From: SIG307 sp964545045
GTDB taxonomy: Bacteria; Bacillota; Clostridia; Lachnospirales; Lachnospiraceae
Length of the DNA: 51,897 bases
Direction of reading: 5' to 3'
Assembly (NCBI GenBank): GCA_964545045.1
Contig: CAZJEN010000024.1
Location: 1-51,897, forward strand
In this document: positions 7,477 through 16,277 of the stretch, piece by piece
Position numbering within the stretch: position 1 is the stretch's first letter
Layout of the letters: each line of letters opens with the position of its first letter
The notes under the pieces: model-generated
What the model saw: the letters and a program-made list of their open reading frames with translations, nothing else
Told to the model about the DNA's origin: nothing
Database searches by the model: none
Made by a program: the position numbers and the translations under genes

Positions 7477-8946
7477 CTATTCGCTGCGCTCGTTTGTATC
7501 GGCTTGTTTTTTATCCTTCTTTTTGCCCGGCTTTTCTTTTCTTGCACGAGGCGTTTTGTTTACCGGGGCTTCCGTTTTTGCATTCATTTCCTGCTCGTTT
7601 GCGTGAACCGTGTCGGAGAAGGAAGTGCTTTCCGGGGAAGAAGCCTGAAAGGTCTTGGTATAAGTTTCGGGTACACCGGAAAGAGAGGCGTTCGCCGGGG
7701 TACAGTAATGTAATTCGCCGGCAGTAGCATCAATGGAGGTCAAATCAATATAGTGCTCGTGTTCCGGTGGCAACCCTTTCTTTCTTAGACGGTAGTGGAT
7801 AAAACAGGTTAATAAATAGCTCAGGACCGCAAAAGTCGGTACCCCAAGGAACATGCCCATGAAACCGAAGAAACCGCCGCCGATGGTAATGGAAACCACA
7901 ACCATCAGTGCGGAAATACCGGTGGAGTCGCCGAGGATTTTCGGACCTAAAATATTACCGTCAAACTGTTGTAAACAAATGATGAAAATGACAAAAATGA
8001 TGACCGGTTTTAAGTTGGTCGGGTCTGCCAAAAGAATTAAAATTGCAGACGGGATTGCACCGATGAACGGACCGAAAAACGGGATTACGTTTGTAACGCC
8101 TACAATAACGCTGACAAGCAGGGTATACGGCATATTTAAAATACTCAGTCCGATAAAACACATCATACCGATAATCAGGGAATCCAAAAGCTTTCCGGAA
8201 ATAAAACCGCTGAAAATTTTGTTACATCTGGAGGCAATGGTTAAAACTGTGTTGGCTGTCTGCGGTTTAAACAGTACATAGGAAAAACGCTTTGCCTTTG
8301 CAGTGTATTTTCGCTTACTGGACAGAATGTAAATCGAAACAATCAAACCTACCACTACATCAAGGACAACGTTAAAGAAGCCGATGATACGGAAGGTAAG
8401 GCCGGATAAAATACCGGAGAGACTGGTAAGAAGTGAAGTGCTGAGCCAATCCTCCATAGTGGTTAACATCTTGTCCAAGGTAGAGGACAGGTTATTGTAC
8501 AACTCAGGGTTGTCCTTCAATATATCCAGATCGGAAAACCATTTGGTAATGGTGGCCACATAACCGTCAAAGTTGGAAACAAAATTCATGATGTTTTGAT
8601 ATAATTCCGGTAAAATCAGGGAAATTAAAAAGTAAACGAAAAACAGGAAAACGGCCATGGAAGCAAATACGGAAATCCAAAGAGAAATTCCCTGGGCCTT
8701 TTTCGGGGACAGCTTTAAACGCAAAAAGAGCTTGGTGAAAAGCTTGTCCGAAATATTAACCAACGGGTTGATTAAATAAGCGATAATGGCACCGATAATA
8801 ATCGGCATTAAAATATCGCTGAGTTTTTTGAAAAACTGCAAGAGCTCTTTGGAACGAAACAGCAGGAAAAAGATAATCAGACAAACGGTAACCGTGCAAA
8901 CGGTGGTAATTGCCCAACGCAGATGATTGGAATATTTTTCTTTCAT
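7477..8946 (-). CDS. AI-2E family transporter (PerM/YtvI type)
   Basis: 489-residue membrane protein with about eight hydrophobic segments. It starts with a TM helix (TVCTVTVCLIIFFLLF), has the second hydrophobic hairpin containing IGAIIAYLINPLV, a long amphipathic middle (about 120-200), and the family C-terminal core with NVIPFFGPFIGAIPSAIL and FMGMFLGVPTFAVLSYLL. Members export AI-2-like signals or act as Na+/H+ antiporters; the actual substrate here is unknown. The last ~100 residues are a soluble, low-complexity tail rich in Lys, Glu, Thr and Pro. ATG at 8946 is preceded by GGGAGGTC. The gene stands alone, convergent with the SCIFF maturase and divergent from nrdD. Confidence 0.83.
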   Translation of the reverse strand: MKEKYSNHLRWAITTVCTVTVCLIIFFLLFRSKELLQFFKKLSDILMPIIIGAIIAYLINPLVNISDKLFTKLFLRLKLSPKKAQGISLWISVFASMAVFLFFVYFLISLILPELYQNIMNFVSNFDGYVATITKWFSDLDILKDNPELYNNLSSTLDKMLTTMEDWLSTSLLTSLSGILSGLTFRIIGFFNVVLDVVVGLIVSIYILSSKRKYTAKAKRFSYVLFKPQTANTVLTIASRCNKIFSGFISGKLLDSLIIGMMCFIGLSILNMPYTLLVSVIVGVTNVIPFFGPFIGAIPSAILILLADPTNLKPVIIFVIFIICLQQFDGNILGPKILGDSTGISALMVVVSITIGGGFFGFMGMFLGVPTFAVLSYLLTCFIHYRLRKKGLPPEHEHYIDLTSIDATAGELHYCTPANASLSGVPETYTKTFQASSPESTSFSDTVHANEQEMNAKTEAPVNKTPRARKEKPGKKKDKKQADTNERSE

Positions 8947-9068
8947 ACAAGACCTCCCGATAACAAATAAAACCTTCTTATTTCAGTATAGCATGAAAAC
9001 GATTTTTTCGCAATGATTCGGAGGGAATCGACAAGTTTTTTAACGGTATATTTATGTGGAATGAGTAA

Positions 9069-9125
9069 CTACTAGATATAGTGTGAAAGGGTTGGTTTTC
9101 TTAAAATAATCCCAATATCTATGAA
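9069..9125 (+). promoter_or_regulatory. NrdR-box pair upstream of nrdD
   Basis: The 16-mer at 9069-9084 (CTACTAGATATAGTGT) fits the NrdR box consensus acaCWAKATATWGtgt at about 14 of 16 positions. A weaker box (TCCCAATATCTATGAA, 9110-9125) starts 41 nt later, about four helical turns, a spacing usual for NrdR pairs. A weak promoter (TAGACT 9133-9138, TATACT 9156-9161, spacer 17) follows. NrdR is the ATP/dATP-sensing repressor of ribonucleotide reductase genes. The second box is degenerate. Confidence 0.6.
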
Positions 9126-9200
9126 AAATGTATAGACTTATGAAAGGGAATCTGCTATACTTATTTTGGTTGCGTGAGGCACCGGAAAGGATATGAGTGT

Positions 9201-11327
9201 ATGTATGTAGTAAAGCGTGACGGGCGTACCGTAGATTATGATAGAAACAAGATTTTGCTTGCAATCCGAAAGGCGAACCATGTAGTCGGCAAGGATGAAT
9301 CGATTGACGAAGAGAAGATTGAACAGATTATTGCCGGCATCGAGGCTCTCGGGAAGGGCAGAATGCAGGTAGAAGAGATTCAGGATATCATTGAGCAGAA
9401 GCTGATGGAGGAGGGCAAGTTTGTCCTGGCAAAGACGTACATTATTTATCGTTATACCAGAGAGCTTGTACGTAAGGCCAATACCACGGATGATTCCATT
9501 ATGAGTCTGATTAAGCAGAGCAACAAGGATGTTATGGAGGAAAATTCCAATAAGAATGCGTACATTGCGTCTACCCAGCGAGACCTGATTGCGGGAGAGG
9601 TGTCCAAGGATTTGACGAAGCGTGTGCTGCTTCCGGAGGTCATTTCCAAGGCTCATGAGGACGGCGTGCTTCATTTCCACGATGCGGACTACTTTATTCA
9701 GCCGATTTTTAACTGCTGTCTGATTAATATTAAGGATATGTTGGATAACGGTACCGTGATGAATGGGAAGCTGATTGAGAGTCCGAAAAGTTTTCAGGTA
9801 GCGTGTACAGTGGTGACCCAGATTATTGCGGCAGTAGCCAGCAGCCAGTACGGCGGCCAGTCTGTGGATGTGAGACATTTGGGAAAATATCTGCGTATCA
9901 GTCGTGAAAAGTACAGGAGACGTTATACGGAGCAGTTTGGGGATACCATGCCTGCCGAGATGATGGAACAGTTAATTCGGGAGCGATTGACGGACGAACT
10001 TCGTTCCGGTGTACAGACCATCCAGTACCAGATTAATACGCTTATGACGACGAATGGACAGTCGCCGTTTGTAACCTTGTTCTTAAATTTGGACAAGAAT
10101 GACCCGTATATTGAAGAAAACGCCATGATTATCGAGGAGATTTTGCGTCAGCGTTTGGAGGGTATCAAGAATGAAAAGGGCGTGTATGTGACGCCGGCTT
10201 TTCCGAAGCTGATTTATGTGTTGGATGAGCATAACTGTCTCAGGGGCGGTAAGTACGATTATATTACAAAGCTGGCAGTGCGTTGCTCCGCAAAGCGTAT
10301 GTATCCGGATTACATTTCCGCCAAGAAGATGCGGGAAAATTATGAAGGAAATGTATTCAGCTGTATGGGTTGCCGCAGCTTCCTGACCCCGTGGAAGGAC
10401 GAGGACGGTGAATATAAGTTTGAAGGACGCTTTAACCAGGGTGTTGTCAGTCTTAATCTCCCGCAAATCGGTATTCTGGCAAAGGGAGACGAGGAATACT
10501 TCTGGCAGCTGTTGGAGGAGCGTCTGGCACTTTGCTTTGAAGCATTGATGTGCAGACACCGCGCTTTGGAAGGTACGGTATCGGATGTGTCTCCGGTACA
10601 TTGGCAGTACGGTGCCATTGCCAGATTGAAGAAGGGTGAAAAGATTGACAAGCTGTTACACGGCGGATATTCTACCATTTCCCTTGGTTACATCGGTCTG
10701 TATGAGGTAACGAAGCTGATGACCGGTGTCAGTCATACGGAACCGGGAGGCACCGAGTTTGCCATGAAGCTCATGAAGCGTCTTCGTAAGGCGACGGATA
10801 CCTGGAAGGAAACCACCGGTATTGCCTTCGGATTATACGGAACACCTGCGGAGTCTCTTTGCTATCGTTTTGCGAATATTGATAAAAAGCGGTTCGGTGA
10901 GATTAAGGATGTAACGGATAAGGGGTACTATACCAACTCTTATCATGTGGATGTACGGGAAAAGATTGATGCGTTCTCTAAGTTTGATTTTGAGGCATCC
11001 TTCCAGGTGATTTCTTCCGGCGGTGCGATTTCTTATGTAGAGATTCCGAATATGCGCCATAATTTAGAGGCGTTGGAGGAACTGGTGCGTTACATTTACG
11101 ACCATATCCAGTATGCGGAGTTTAATACCAAGTCGGATTATTGTCATGTTTGCGGATTTGATGGTGAAATCACGATTAATGAAAATTTGGAATGGGAGTG
11201 TCCGCAGTGCGGCAATAAGGACCATGCAAAGATGAATGTGGCACGACGGACCTGCGGCTATTTGGGAGAAAATTTCTGGAATGTGGGGAAGACAAAGGAA
11301 ATCAATTCCAGAGTGCTGCATATCTAA
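9201..11327 (+). CDS. nrdD: Anaerobic (class III) ribonucleoside-triphosphate reductase
   Basis: 708 residues from ATG 9201; this gives the family's usual MYVVKRDGR start, whereas the upstream GTG at 9174 adds nine unconserved residues. An N-terminal ATP-cone allosteric domain (about 1-90) precedes the glycyl-radical barrel with CCLINIKDML and YQINTLMTTNGQSPF. Near the C-terminus are a zinc site (CHVCGFDGE and CPQCGN) and the radical-bearing RTCGYLGE motif, glycine at about residue 686. The enzyme makes dNTPs from NTPs in anaerobes and needs NrdG to generate its radical; nrdG follows 10 nt downstream. The NrdR-like boxes upstream suggest repression when dATP is plentiful. Confidence 0.96.
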   Translation: MYVVKRDGRTVDYDRNKILLAIRKANHVVGKDESIDEEKIEQIIAGIEALGKGRMQVEEIQDIIEQKLMEEGKFVLAKTYIIYRYTRELVRKANTTDDSIMSLIKQSNKDVMEENSNKNAYIASTQRDLIAGEVSKDLTKRVLLPEVISKAHEDGVLHFHDADYFIQPIFNCCLINIKDMLDNGTVMNGKLIESPKSFQVACTVVTQIIAAVASSQYGGQSVDVRHLGKYLRISREKYRRRYTEQFGDTMPAEMMEQLIRERLTDELRSGVQTIQYQINTLMTTNGQSPFVTLFLNLDKNDPYIEENAMIIEEILRQRLEGIKNEKGVYVTPAFPKLIYVLDEHNCLRGGKYDYITKLAVRCSAKRMYPDYISAKKMRENYEGNVFSCMGCRSFLTPWKDEDGEYKFEGRFNQGVVSLNLPQIGILAKGDEEYFWQLLEERLALCFEALMCRHRALEGTVSDVSPVHWQYGAIARLKKGEKIDKLLHGGYSTISLGYIGLYEVTKLMTGVSHTEPGGTEFAMKLMKRLRKATDTWKETTGIAFGLYGTPAESLCYRFANIDKKRFGEIKDVTDKGYYTNSYHVDVREKIDAFSKFDFEASFQVISSGGAISYVEIPNMRHNLEALEELVRYIYDHIQYAEFNTKSDYCHVCGFDGEITINENLEWECPQCGNKDHAKMNVARRTCGYLGENFWNVGKTKEINSRVLHI

Positions 11328-11337
11328 GGAGCGGACT

Positions 11338-11868
11338 ATGAATTATGCGGATATCAAGCAATATGATATTGCAAACGGACCGGGGGTAAGGGTATCGTTG
11401 TTTGTCAGCGGTTGCACCCACCGGTGTAAAAATTGTTTTAATAAAGAAGCTTGGGACTTTTCTTACGGAATGCCTTTTACGGAAGAAACGGAAGAACTGT
11501 TACTTTCCTATTTGGAAAAGTCCTACGTGAGAGGGCTGACACTTTTGGGAGGAGAGCCCTTTGAACGGGAAAACCAGAAGGCTCTTGTACCGTTCTTAAG
11601 GAAAGTAAAGGAGAAGCTTCCGGAAAAAGATATTTGGGCATTTTCCGGATATGATTTCGAAAAGGACATTACCGGATATATGCTGCAAGAGTGGGAGGAG
11701 ACAAAAGAGCTTCTTTCTATGATTGATGTGTTGGTGGACGGGGAGTTTATCGAAGAGCAGAAAAGCCTGAATTTAAGATTCAAGGGGTCGGCAAACCAGC
11801 GCACGATTTTGGTGAGGGAATCTCTTGCGGCGGGAGAAATAATATTGTATGATTTAAATGAGGGATAG
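11338..11868 (+). CDS. nrdG: Anaerobic ribonucleotide reductase activating protein
   Basis: 176-residue radical-SAM activase. ATG 11338 is preceded by AAGGAGCGG and gives the typical MNYADIKQYDIANGPGVRVS start; a longer frame inside nrdD is a track artefact. The radical-SAM cysteines are in CTHRCKNC (about residues 26-33), and GLTLLGGEPF is the glycine-rich SAM-binding strand. It installs the glycyl radical on NrdD, its immediate upstream partner. Length is normal for the family. Confidence 0.95.
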   Translation: MNYADIKQYDIANGPGVRVSLFVSGCTHRCKNCFNKEAWDFSYGMPFTEETEELLLSYLEKSYVRGLTLLGGEPFERENQKALVPFLRKVKEKLPEKDIWAFSGYDFEKDITGYMLQEWEETKELLSMIDVLVDGEFIEEQKSLNLRFKGSANQRTILVRESLAAGEIILYDLNEG

Positions 11869-11893
11869 GAAATACGAAAGAAGGGGGAACGGT

Positions 11894-13030
11894 ATGCTGC
11901 GAAAGATTTGGAATACGCTTCGTCACGGTGACGGACGTACAAAGGCTTTTTTACTGTGGGAAATCGGACTGATTTTGGCTACGGTTGTTTTTGTTTGCGT
12001 TGCGGTCGGGACCCATTCGTTTTTGCCGTGGGTATTGGCGGTGGCGGCAGCCATTATTGCGGCGGCTATGGCAAAGGATGCAGTTCTTGTGGTGAAAAAC
12101 GGTGGGACTGCGGGAAAACAGACCGGCTCCTTAAAAGAACGGGGAGACGAGATAAAAGATTTTGGGGACGAGGATACGGAGAAGAGCGGTCGGAAGAAAA
12201 AGAGCAAGAAGGAAAAAAAGAAGGAAGAACAGGAAGCACAGGAAAGAGCGGAACGGGAGAGAGAGGACGAAGAGGACTTCGGAGACAATGCGTTGGCTTC
12301 CATGACAACAGAAAAGTTAAGAAAGCTTCTGATTCGTTATAAGGTGAAGCAAGAGCATGTGCCGGTAGTGATTGATTTGTGTGTGCCGGAGAGAGTTCGT
12401 CAGGCGCCGGGCTTTGCCTGGGTTGAGGACGGACTGTTGAAGATTCTTTTGATTGACCGAAAGGCCCGTATGATGGAGAGACCGCTTTCGAAGCTGCAGG
12501 TAATGGAGGTGGAGCGGGGAATTGCGGTGAAGGCCTCCAATGAATATGTAGAGCTTCGGGAAAACGAAGTGATGAAAAAGGCATTTACGCCGTATCTTCC
12601 GAGGTATCAGAAGAAGGAAATCAGCGGACGGACGGTTCTGTTAAAGAACTTGTATGTGCTGGACGAGGATATCAAGTTTACATCTACGTCCGTAAATCAG
12701 CTGAAGAAGCTGTTTTCTTTCCGAATCGAGATTGAGGACCGGCGACTTGCGGATATGGATTTGAGTCCTCATTATAAAAAGGTGTTTGTGGATTCCTTTT
12801 TATGGAGAGACGGGATTTTGACGTTACAGGAGTTCAAGGCGCAAGTGGAAAAGGTGATTGACAGTCTTGCGGAACCGTCGGTTCCGTACGGAGAGTTCGA
12901 GCTAACTCTTTCAGCTATGATAAATTCAGGTCTGCTCCCGTCGGAGTACCGGAATTTTGCAAATGCGAGAAGAGAAGAAAAAGAAAGAGGAACACAGGAG
13001 AAAAAGTCAAAGAAAAAGAGAAGAAAGTAA
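11894..13030 (+). CDS. Uncharacterised membrane-anchored protein with charged linker
   Basis: 378 residues from ATG 11894, behind AAGGGGGAAC; the upstream ATG at 11858 overlaps nrdG and lacks a ribosome site. Two membrane helices (about 19-41 and 43-61) are followed by a highly charged Lys/Glu region (about 85-130, rich in KKEE and EREREDEEDFG), then a soluble alpha/beta-looking domain (about 135-360) without a motif I recognise, and a basic tail of KKSKKKRRK. The layout suggests an inner-membrane protein with a cytosolic domain. It lies between nrdG and mgsA, 12 nt before the latter, and may share their transcript. I do not recognise a function. Confidence 0.75.
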   Translation: MLRKIWNTLRHGDGRTKAFLLWEIGLILATVVFVCVAVGTHSFLPWVLAVAAAIIAAAMAKDAVLVVKNGGTAGKQTGSLKERGDEIKDFGDEDTEKSGRKKKSKKEKKKEEQEAQERAEREREDEEDFGDNALASMTTEKLRKLLIRYKVKQEHVPVVIDLCVPERVRQAPGFAWVEDGLLKILLIDRKARMMERPLSKLQVMEVERGIAVKASNEYVELRENEVMKKAFTPYLPRYQKKEISGRTVLLKNLYVLDEDIKFTSTSVNQLKKLFSFRIEIEDRRLADMDLSPHYKKVFVDSFLWRDGILTLQEFKAQVEKVIDSLAEPSVPYGEFELTLSAMINSGLLPSEYRNFANARREEKERGTQEKKSKKKRRK

Positions 13031-13042
13031 AGGAGATAAATT

Positions 13043-13522
13043 ATGGAAGCAGCAGATTTTATTAAGTTTACCATCGGAAAGCAGAAGCGTATTGCGCTGA
13101 TTGCCCATGACGGAAAGAAGCAGGAATTGGTTTCCTGGTGCGAAAGAAACAAGGAGATTTTGCAGAGACATTTTCTTTGCGGAACCGGAACTACCGCCCG
13201 ATTGATTGCGGAAAAGACCGGGCTTCCGGTAAAGGGCTACAACAGCGGCCCGTTAGGTGGCGACCAGCAGATCGGTTCCCGCATCGTGGAGGGCAACATT
13301 GATTTTGTAGTATTTTTCTGGGATCCGCTTGCGGCACAGCCTCATGACCCGGATGTAAAGGCGCTTCTTCGTATTGCGCTTGTGTATGATATTCCGATTG
13401 CCAATAATCTGGCGACGGCAGACTTTTTGCTTCATTCTAAATATATGGAAGAAGAGTATGAGCGTAAGGTGGAGAATTATAATAAGACCATTGCGGAGAG
13501 ACTGAAGGAGTTTAGTAAGTAG
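13043..13522 (+). CDS. mgsA: Methylglyoxal synthase
   Basis: 159 residues. The family core is clear: IALIAHDGKK at the start (catalytic/phosphate site Asp), LCGTGTTARLI phosphate-binding loop, GYNSGPLGGDQQIGSRI, and FFWDPLAAQPHDPDVKALLRI with the catalytic Asp and His. It converts dihydroxyacetone phosphate to methylglyoxal and phosphate, a bypass used when phosphate is limiting or sugar phosphates accumulate. A ribosome site (AAAGGAGATAAATT) precedes the ATG. A Na/Pi cotransporter and a DJ-1 family protein elsewhere in this window touch the same physiology, but a direct link is only inference. Confidence 0.95.
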   Translation: MEAADFIKFTIGKQKRIALIAHDGKKQELVSWCERNKEILQRHFLCGTGTTARLIAEKTGLPVKGYNSGPLGGDQQIGSRIVEGNIDFVVFFWDPLAAQPHDPDVKALLRIALVYDIPIANNLATADFLLHSKYMEEEYERKVENYNKTIAERLKEFSK

Positions 13523-13531
13523 ACGAAAAAT

Positions 13532-13589
13532 GCCAGACACCGTCTGGCAAATGCAGTTGGGCGCATTTCTACATGAAATGCGCTTTTTT
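13532..13589 (+). terminator. Terminator after mgsA (two hairpins)
   Basis: A small hairpin GCCAGAC/GTCTGGC (13532-13548) is followed by a strong one, GCGCATTTC (13561-13569) with GAAATGCGC (13575-13583), and six T (13584-13589). Confidence 0.85.
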
Positions 13590-13591
13590 AC

Positions 13592-13655
13592 TTGACAACA
13601 AACGTATAATTGTATACAATTACTCGATAGTGGATTATAAAGGAGCGTGTATACA
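13592..13655 (+). promoter_or_regulatory. Promoter and GntR-type operators of the citrate synthase operon
   Basis: TTGACA (13592-13597) and TACAAT (13615-13620) are 17 nt apart. The -10 box lies within a perfect 16-bp palindrome, TAATTGTATACAATTA (13607-13622), of the TNGTATACNA class bound by FadR-subfamily GntR proteins. The core TGTATACA recurs at 13648-13655 immediately before the start codon, 37 nt further on. A GntR gene is the last gene of this operon, so autoregulation by blocking RNA polymerase is the simplest reading. Confidence 0.75.
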
Positions 13656-13656
13656 T

Positions 13657-15066
13657 ATGGAAAACAGAAAAGTATATCGTAATCCTCATAACAATTTGCT
13701 TTCTTTGGAAGAGCATATGTATGAGTTGGTTGATGTGAAGAGCCCAAACGTATTCCGGAATTTGTTCCCGTACGATGAGGTTCCGAAAATTGCATTTAAT
13801 GATCGTATTGTACCGCATTGTTTCCCGGAGGAAATTTGGATTACAGATACGACTTTCCGTGACGGACAGCAGTCCAGAGCACCGTATACAACGGAGCAGA
13901 TTGTAACTATTTTTGACTATTTGCATCGTTTGGGCGGACCGAACGGTATTATCCGTCAGAGTGAGTTCTTCCTTTACAGCAAGAAGGACAGAGATGCGGT
14001 TTATAAGTGTATGGAGAGAGGCTATAAGTTCCCGGAGGTTACCTCCTGGATTCGTGCCAGCAAGAAGGACTTTGAACTGGTAAAAGACATCGGTATGAAG
14101 GAAACCGGTATCCTTGTTAGTTGCTCCGACTATCATATTTTCTATAAGATGAAGATGACGAGAAGCCAGGCTATGGAGCATTATTTAAACGTAGTGCGTG
14201 AGTGTCTGGAGACCGGTGTTGCGCCGCGTTGTCACTTAGAGGATATCACCCGTTCCGATATTTACGGTTTTGTTATCCCGTTCTGTTTTGAACTGATGAA
14301 GCTTGGTGCGGAGTACAATATTCCGGTAAAGATTCGTGCTTGTGATACCATGGGTTACGGTGTTAACTTCCCGGGTGCGGTGATTCCGCGTTCCGTGCAG
14401 GGTATTATCTACGGTTTGATGACCCACGCGGGCGTACCGTCCGAGCTTTTGGAGTGGCACGGTCACAACGATTTCTACAAGGCAGTTTCCAACTCTACCA
14501 CCGCATGGTTGTACGGTGCATCCGGTATTAACTGTTCCTTGTTCGGTATCGGTGAGCGTACCGGTAATACGCCGCTTGAGGCAATGGTATTTGAGTATGC
14601 GCAGTTAAAGGGTACCTTGGACGGCATGGACACTACCGTTATCACGGAACTTGCTGAATACTATAAGAAGGAAATCGGCTACAAGATTCCGCACAGAACC
14701 CCGTTTGTAGGAAAGAACTTCAACGTTACCCGTGCAGGTATTCATGCGGACGGTCTTCTTAAGAATGAGGAGATTTACAATATTTTCGATACCGAGAAGT
14801 TTTTAAATCGTCCGGTACTTGTTTCCGTATCCAATACTTCCGGACTTGCGGGTATTGCACACTGGATAAATACCTTCTACCGCTTAAAGGGCGATGCGGC
14901 ACTGGATAAGTCCAATCCGTTGGTAGTGAAGATTAAGGAATTGGTAGATAAGGAGTACGAGGACGGTCGTATTACGGTAATGACCGATGCGGAGTTGGTC
15001 GGAATGATAAATGCACATAAGGAAGAGTTTGGTGTAGACCTTCCGGAGGTTACCGTAGAACTGTAA
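13657..15066 (+). CDS. Re-citrate synthase-like enzyme (homocitrate/isopropylmalate synthase family)
   Basis: 469 residues from ATG 13657 (GGAG 11 nt upstream; the earlier frame start lies in the promoter). DRE-TIM metallolyase fold: the catalytic TTFRDGQQSRAPYT segment replaces the usual DTTLRDGEQ, and metal ligands appear in LLEWHGHNDFYKAV. Long segments such as IIRQSEFFLYSKKDRDAVYKC and SWIRASKKDFELVK agree with my memory of the Clostridium kluyveri Re-citrate synthase group rather than leucine-pathway enzymes, and no leu genes are nearby. It would condense acetyl-CoA and oxaloacetate. The next gene is isocitrate dehydrogenase, fitting a route to 2-oxoglutarate and glutamate. Aconitase is not in the window. 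Confidence 0.8.
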   Translation: MENRKVYRNPHNNLLSLEEHMYELVDVKSPNVFRNLFPYDEVPKIAFNDRIVPHCFPEEIWITDTTFRDGQQSRAPYTTEQIVTIFDYLHRLGGPNGIIRQSEFFLYSKKDRDAVYKCMERGYKFPEVTSWIRASKKDFELVKDIGMKETGILVSCSDYHIFYKMKMTRSQAMEHYLNVVRECLETGVAPRCHLEDITRSDIYGFVIPFCFELMKLGAEYNIPVKIRACDTMGYGVNFPGAVIPRSVQGIIYGLMTHAGVPSELLEWHGHNDFYKAVSNSTTAWLYGASGINCSLFGIGERTGNTPLEAMVFEYAQLKGTLDGMDTTVITELAEYYKKEIGYKIPHRTPFVGKNFNVTRAGIHADGLLKNEEIYNIFDTEKFLNRPVLVSVSNTSGLAGIAHWINTFYRLKGDAALDKSNPLVVKIKELVDKEYEDGRITVMTDAELVGMINAHKEEFGVDLPEVTVEL

Positions 15067-15097
15067 AATACATATACTATATAAGGAGGATATAAAC

Positions 15098-16258
15098 ATG
15101 CAGGCTAAGATTGAAGCAGCAAAGGAAGCATTCGGTAAGCTTTTGACCGAGCAGTTAGCAAGAGTAGAAGAGATGAAGAAGCAGGGAGATTTTGTAGATT
15201 ACAAGTCTCTTGATCAGATTACCATCGGTGTGTGCGGCGGTGACGGCATCGGTCCGGCAATTACCGGTCAGGCACAGAGAATTATGGAGTACTTATTAAA
15301 GGATGAAATCGCATCCGGTAAGGTACTTATTAAGAACATCGAAGGTCTTACCATCGAGCGTCGTGTAGCTGAAAATGCAGCTATCCCGGCAGAAGTATTG
15401 GAAGAGTTAAAGACCTGTGACGTTATTTTAAAGGGACCGACCACCACTCCTCAGAAGGGTGATCCGTGGCCGAACGTAGAGAGTGCAAACGTTGCAATGC
15501 GTAAGGCTCTTGACTTGTTCGCAAATGTTAGACCGGTTCGTATTCCGGAGCAGGGCATCGACTGGACATTCTATCGTGAGAATACCGAGGGTGCTTACGC
15601 TGTAGGCAGCAAGGGTGTTCACGTAACCGAGGATTTGGGCGTAGACTTCACCGTAGTTACTTCCCAGGGCTGTGAGAGAATTATCCGTGCGGCATTTGAG
15701 TTCGCAAAGGCAAATGGCAAGACCAGAGTCAGCGCGGTTACCAAGGCAAACATCATTAAGACCACTGACGGTAAGTTCCTTGAGACCTTCCGTGAGATTG
15801 CAAAGGATTATCCGAATATTACCGCAGACGAGTGGTACATCGATATCATGACCGCAAAGCTTGTGGATGAGAAGAGAAGAAGAGATTTCCAGGTTGTGGT
15901 ACTTCCGAACCTGTACGGCGATATTATTACCGACGAGGCAGCAGAGTTCCAGGGCGGTGTAGGTACCGCAGGTAGTGCAAACATCGGTAAGAAGTACGCA
16001 ATGTTTGAGGCAATTCACGGTTCCGCACCGCGTATGGTGAAGGAAGGCAGAGATATTTATGCCGATCCGTGCAGCGTAATTCGTGCGACTGCAATGCTTC
16101 TTGCACATATCGGTTTTAACGATAAGGCAGATAAGCTTTACGCAGCACTTGATATTTGTACGATTACCGAGAAGAAGCTTGTGATGACCGGACGCGATAC
16201 CGGTGCAACCGGTGCGCAGTTTGCGGATTACATCATGGAAACCATCGAGAAGATGTAA
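15098..16258 (+). CDS. Isocitrate dehydrogenase, isocitrate/isopropylmalate dehydrogenase family
   Basis: 386 residues. Decarboxylating dehydrogenase fold: VCGGDGIGPAIT at the N-terminus (about 45-56), substrate-binding arginines in RPVRIPEQ, the phosphate-contact motif FYRENTEGAYAV, the metal-binding aspartates in LYGDIITDEAAEF, and EAIHGSAPRM in the nucleotide site. NAD rather than NADP use cannot be fixed by eye. It follows the Re-citrate synthase by 31 nt with GGAGG upstream, so the two should form a citrate to 2-oxoglutarate arm of an incomplete TCA cycle. Isopropylmalate dehydrogenase is the main alternative, less likely given context. Confidence 0.82.
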   Translation: MQAKIEAAKEAFGKLLTEQLARVEEMKKQGDFVDYKSLDQITIGVCGGDGIGPAITGQAQRIMEYLLKDEIASGKVLIKNIEGLTIERRVAENAAIPAEVLEELKTCDVILKGPTTTPQKGDPWPNVESANVAMRKALDLFANVRPVRIPEQGIDWTFYRENTEGAYAVGSKGVHVTEDLGVDFTVVTSQGCERIIRAAFEFAKANGKTRVSAVTKANIIKTTDGKFLETFREIAKDYPNITADEWYIDIMTAKLVDEKRRRDFQVVVLPNLYGDIITDEAAEFQGGVGTAGSANIGKKYAMFEAIHGSAPRMVKEGRDIYADPCSVIRATAMLLAHIGFNDKADKLYAALDICTITEKKLVMTGRDTGATGAQFADYIMETIEKM

Positions 16259-16277
16259 TAGAAGAGGAGGTCGCCCT

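Noticed and set aside
12066..12584. Minus-strand Pro/Ser-rich frame in the 11894-13030 gene
   Set aside because: Antisense shadow of the Glu/Lys-rich linker; no independent support.
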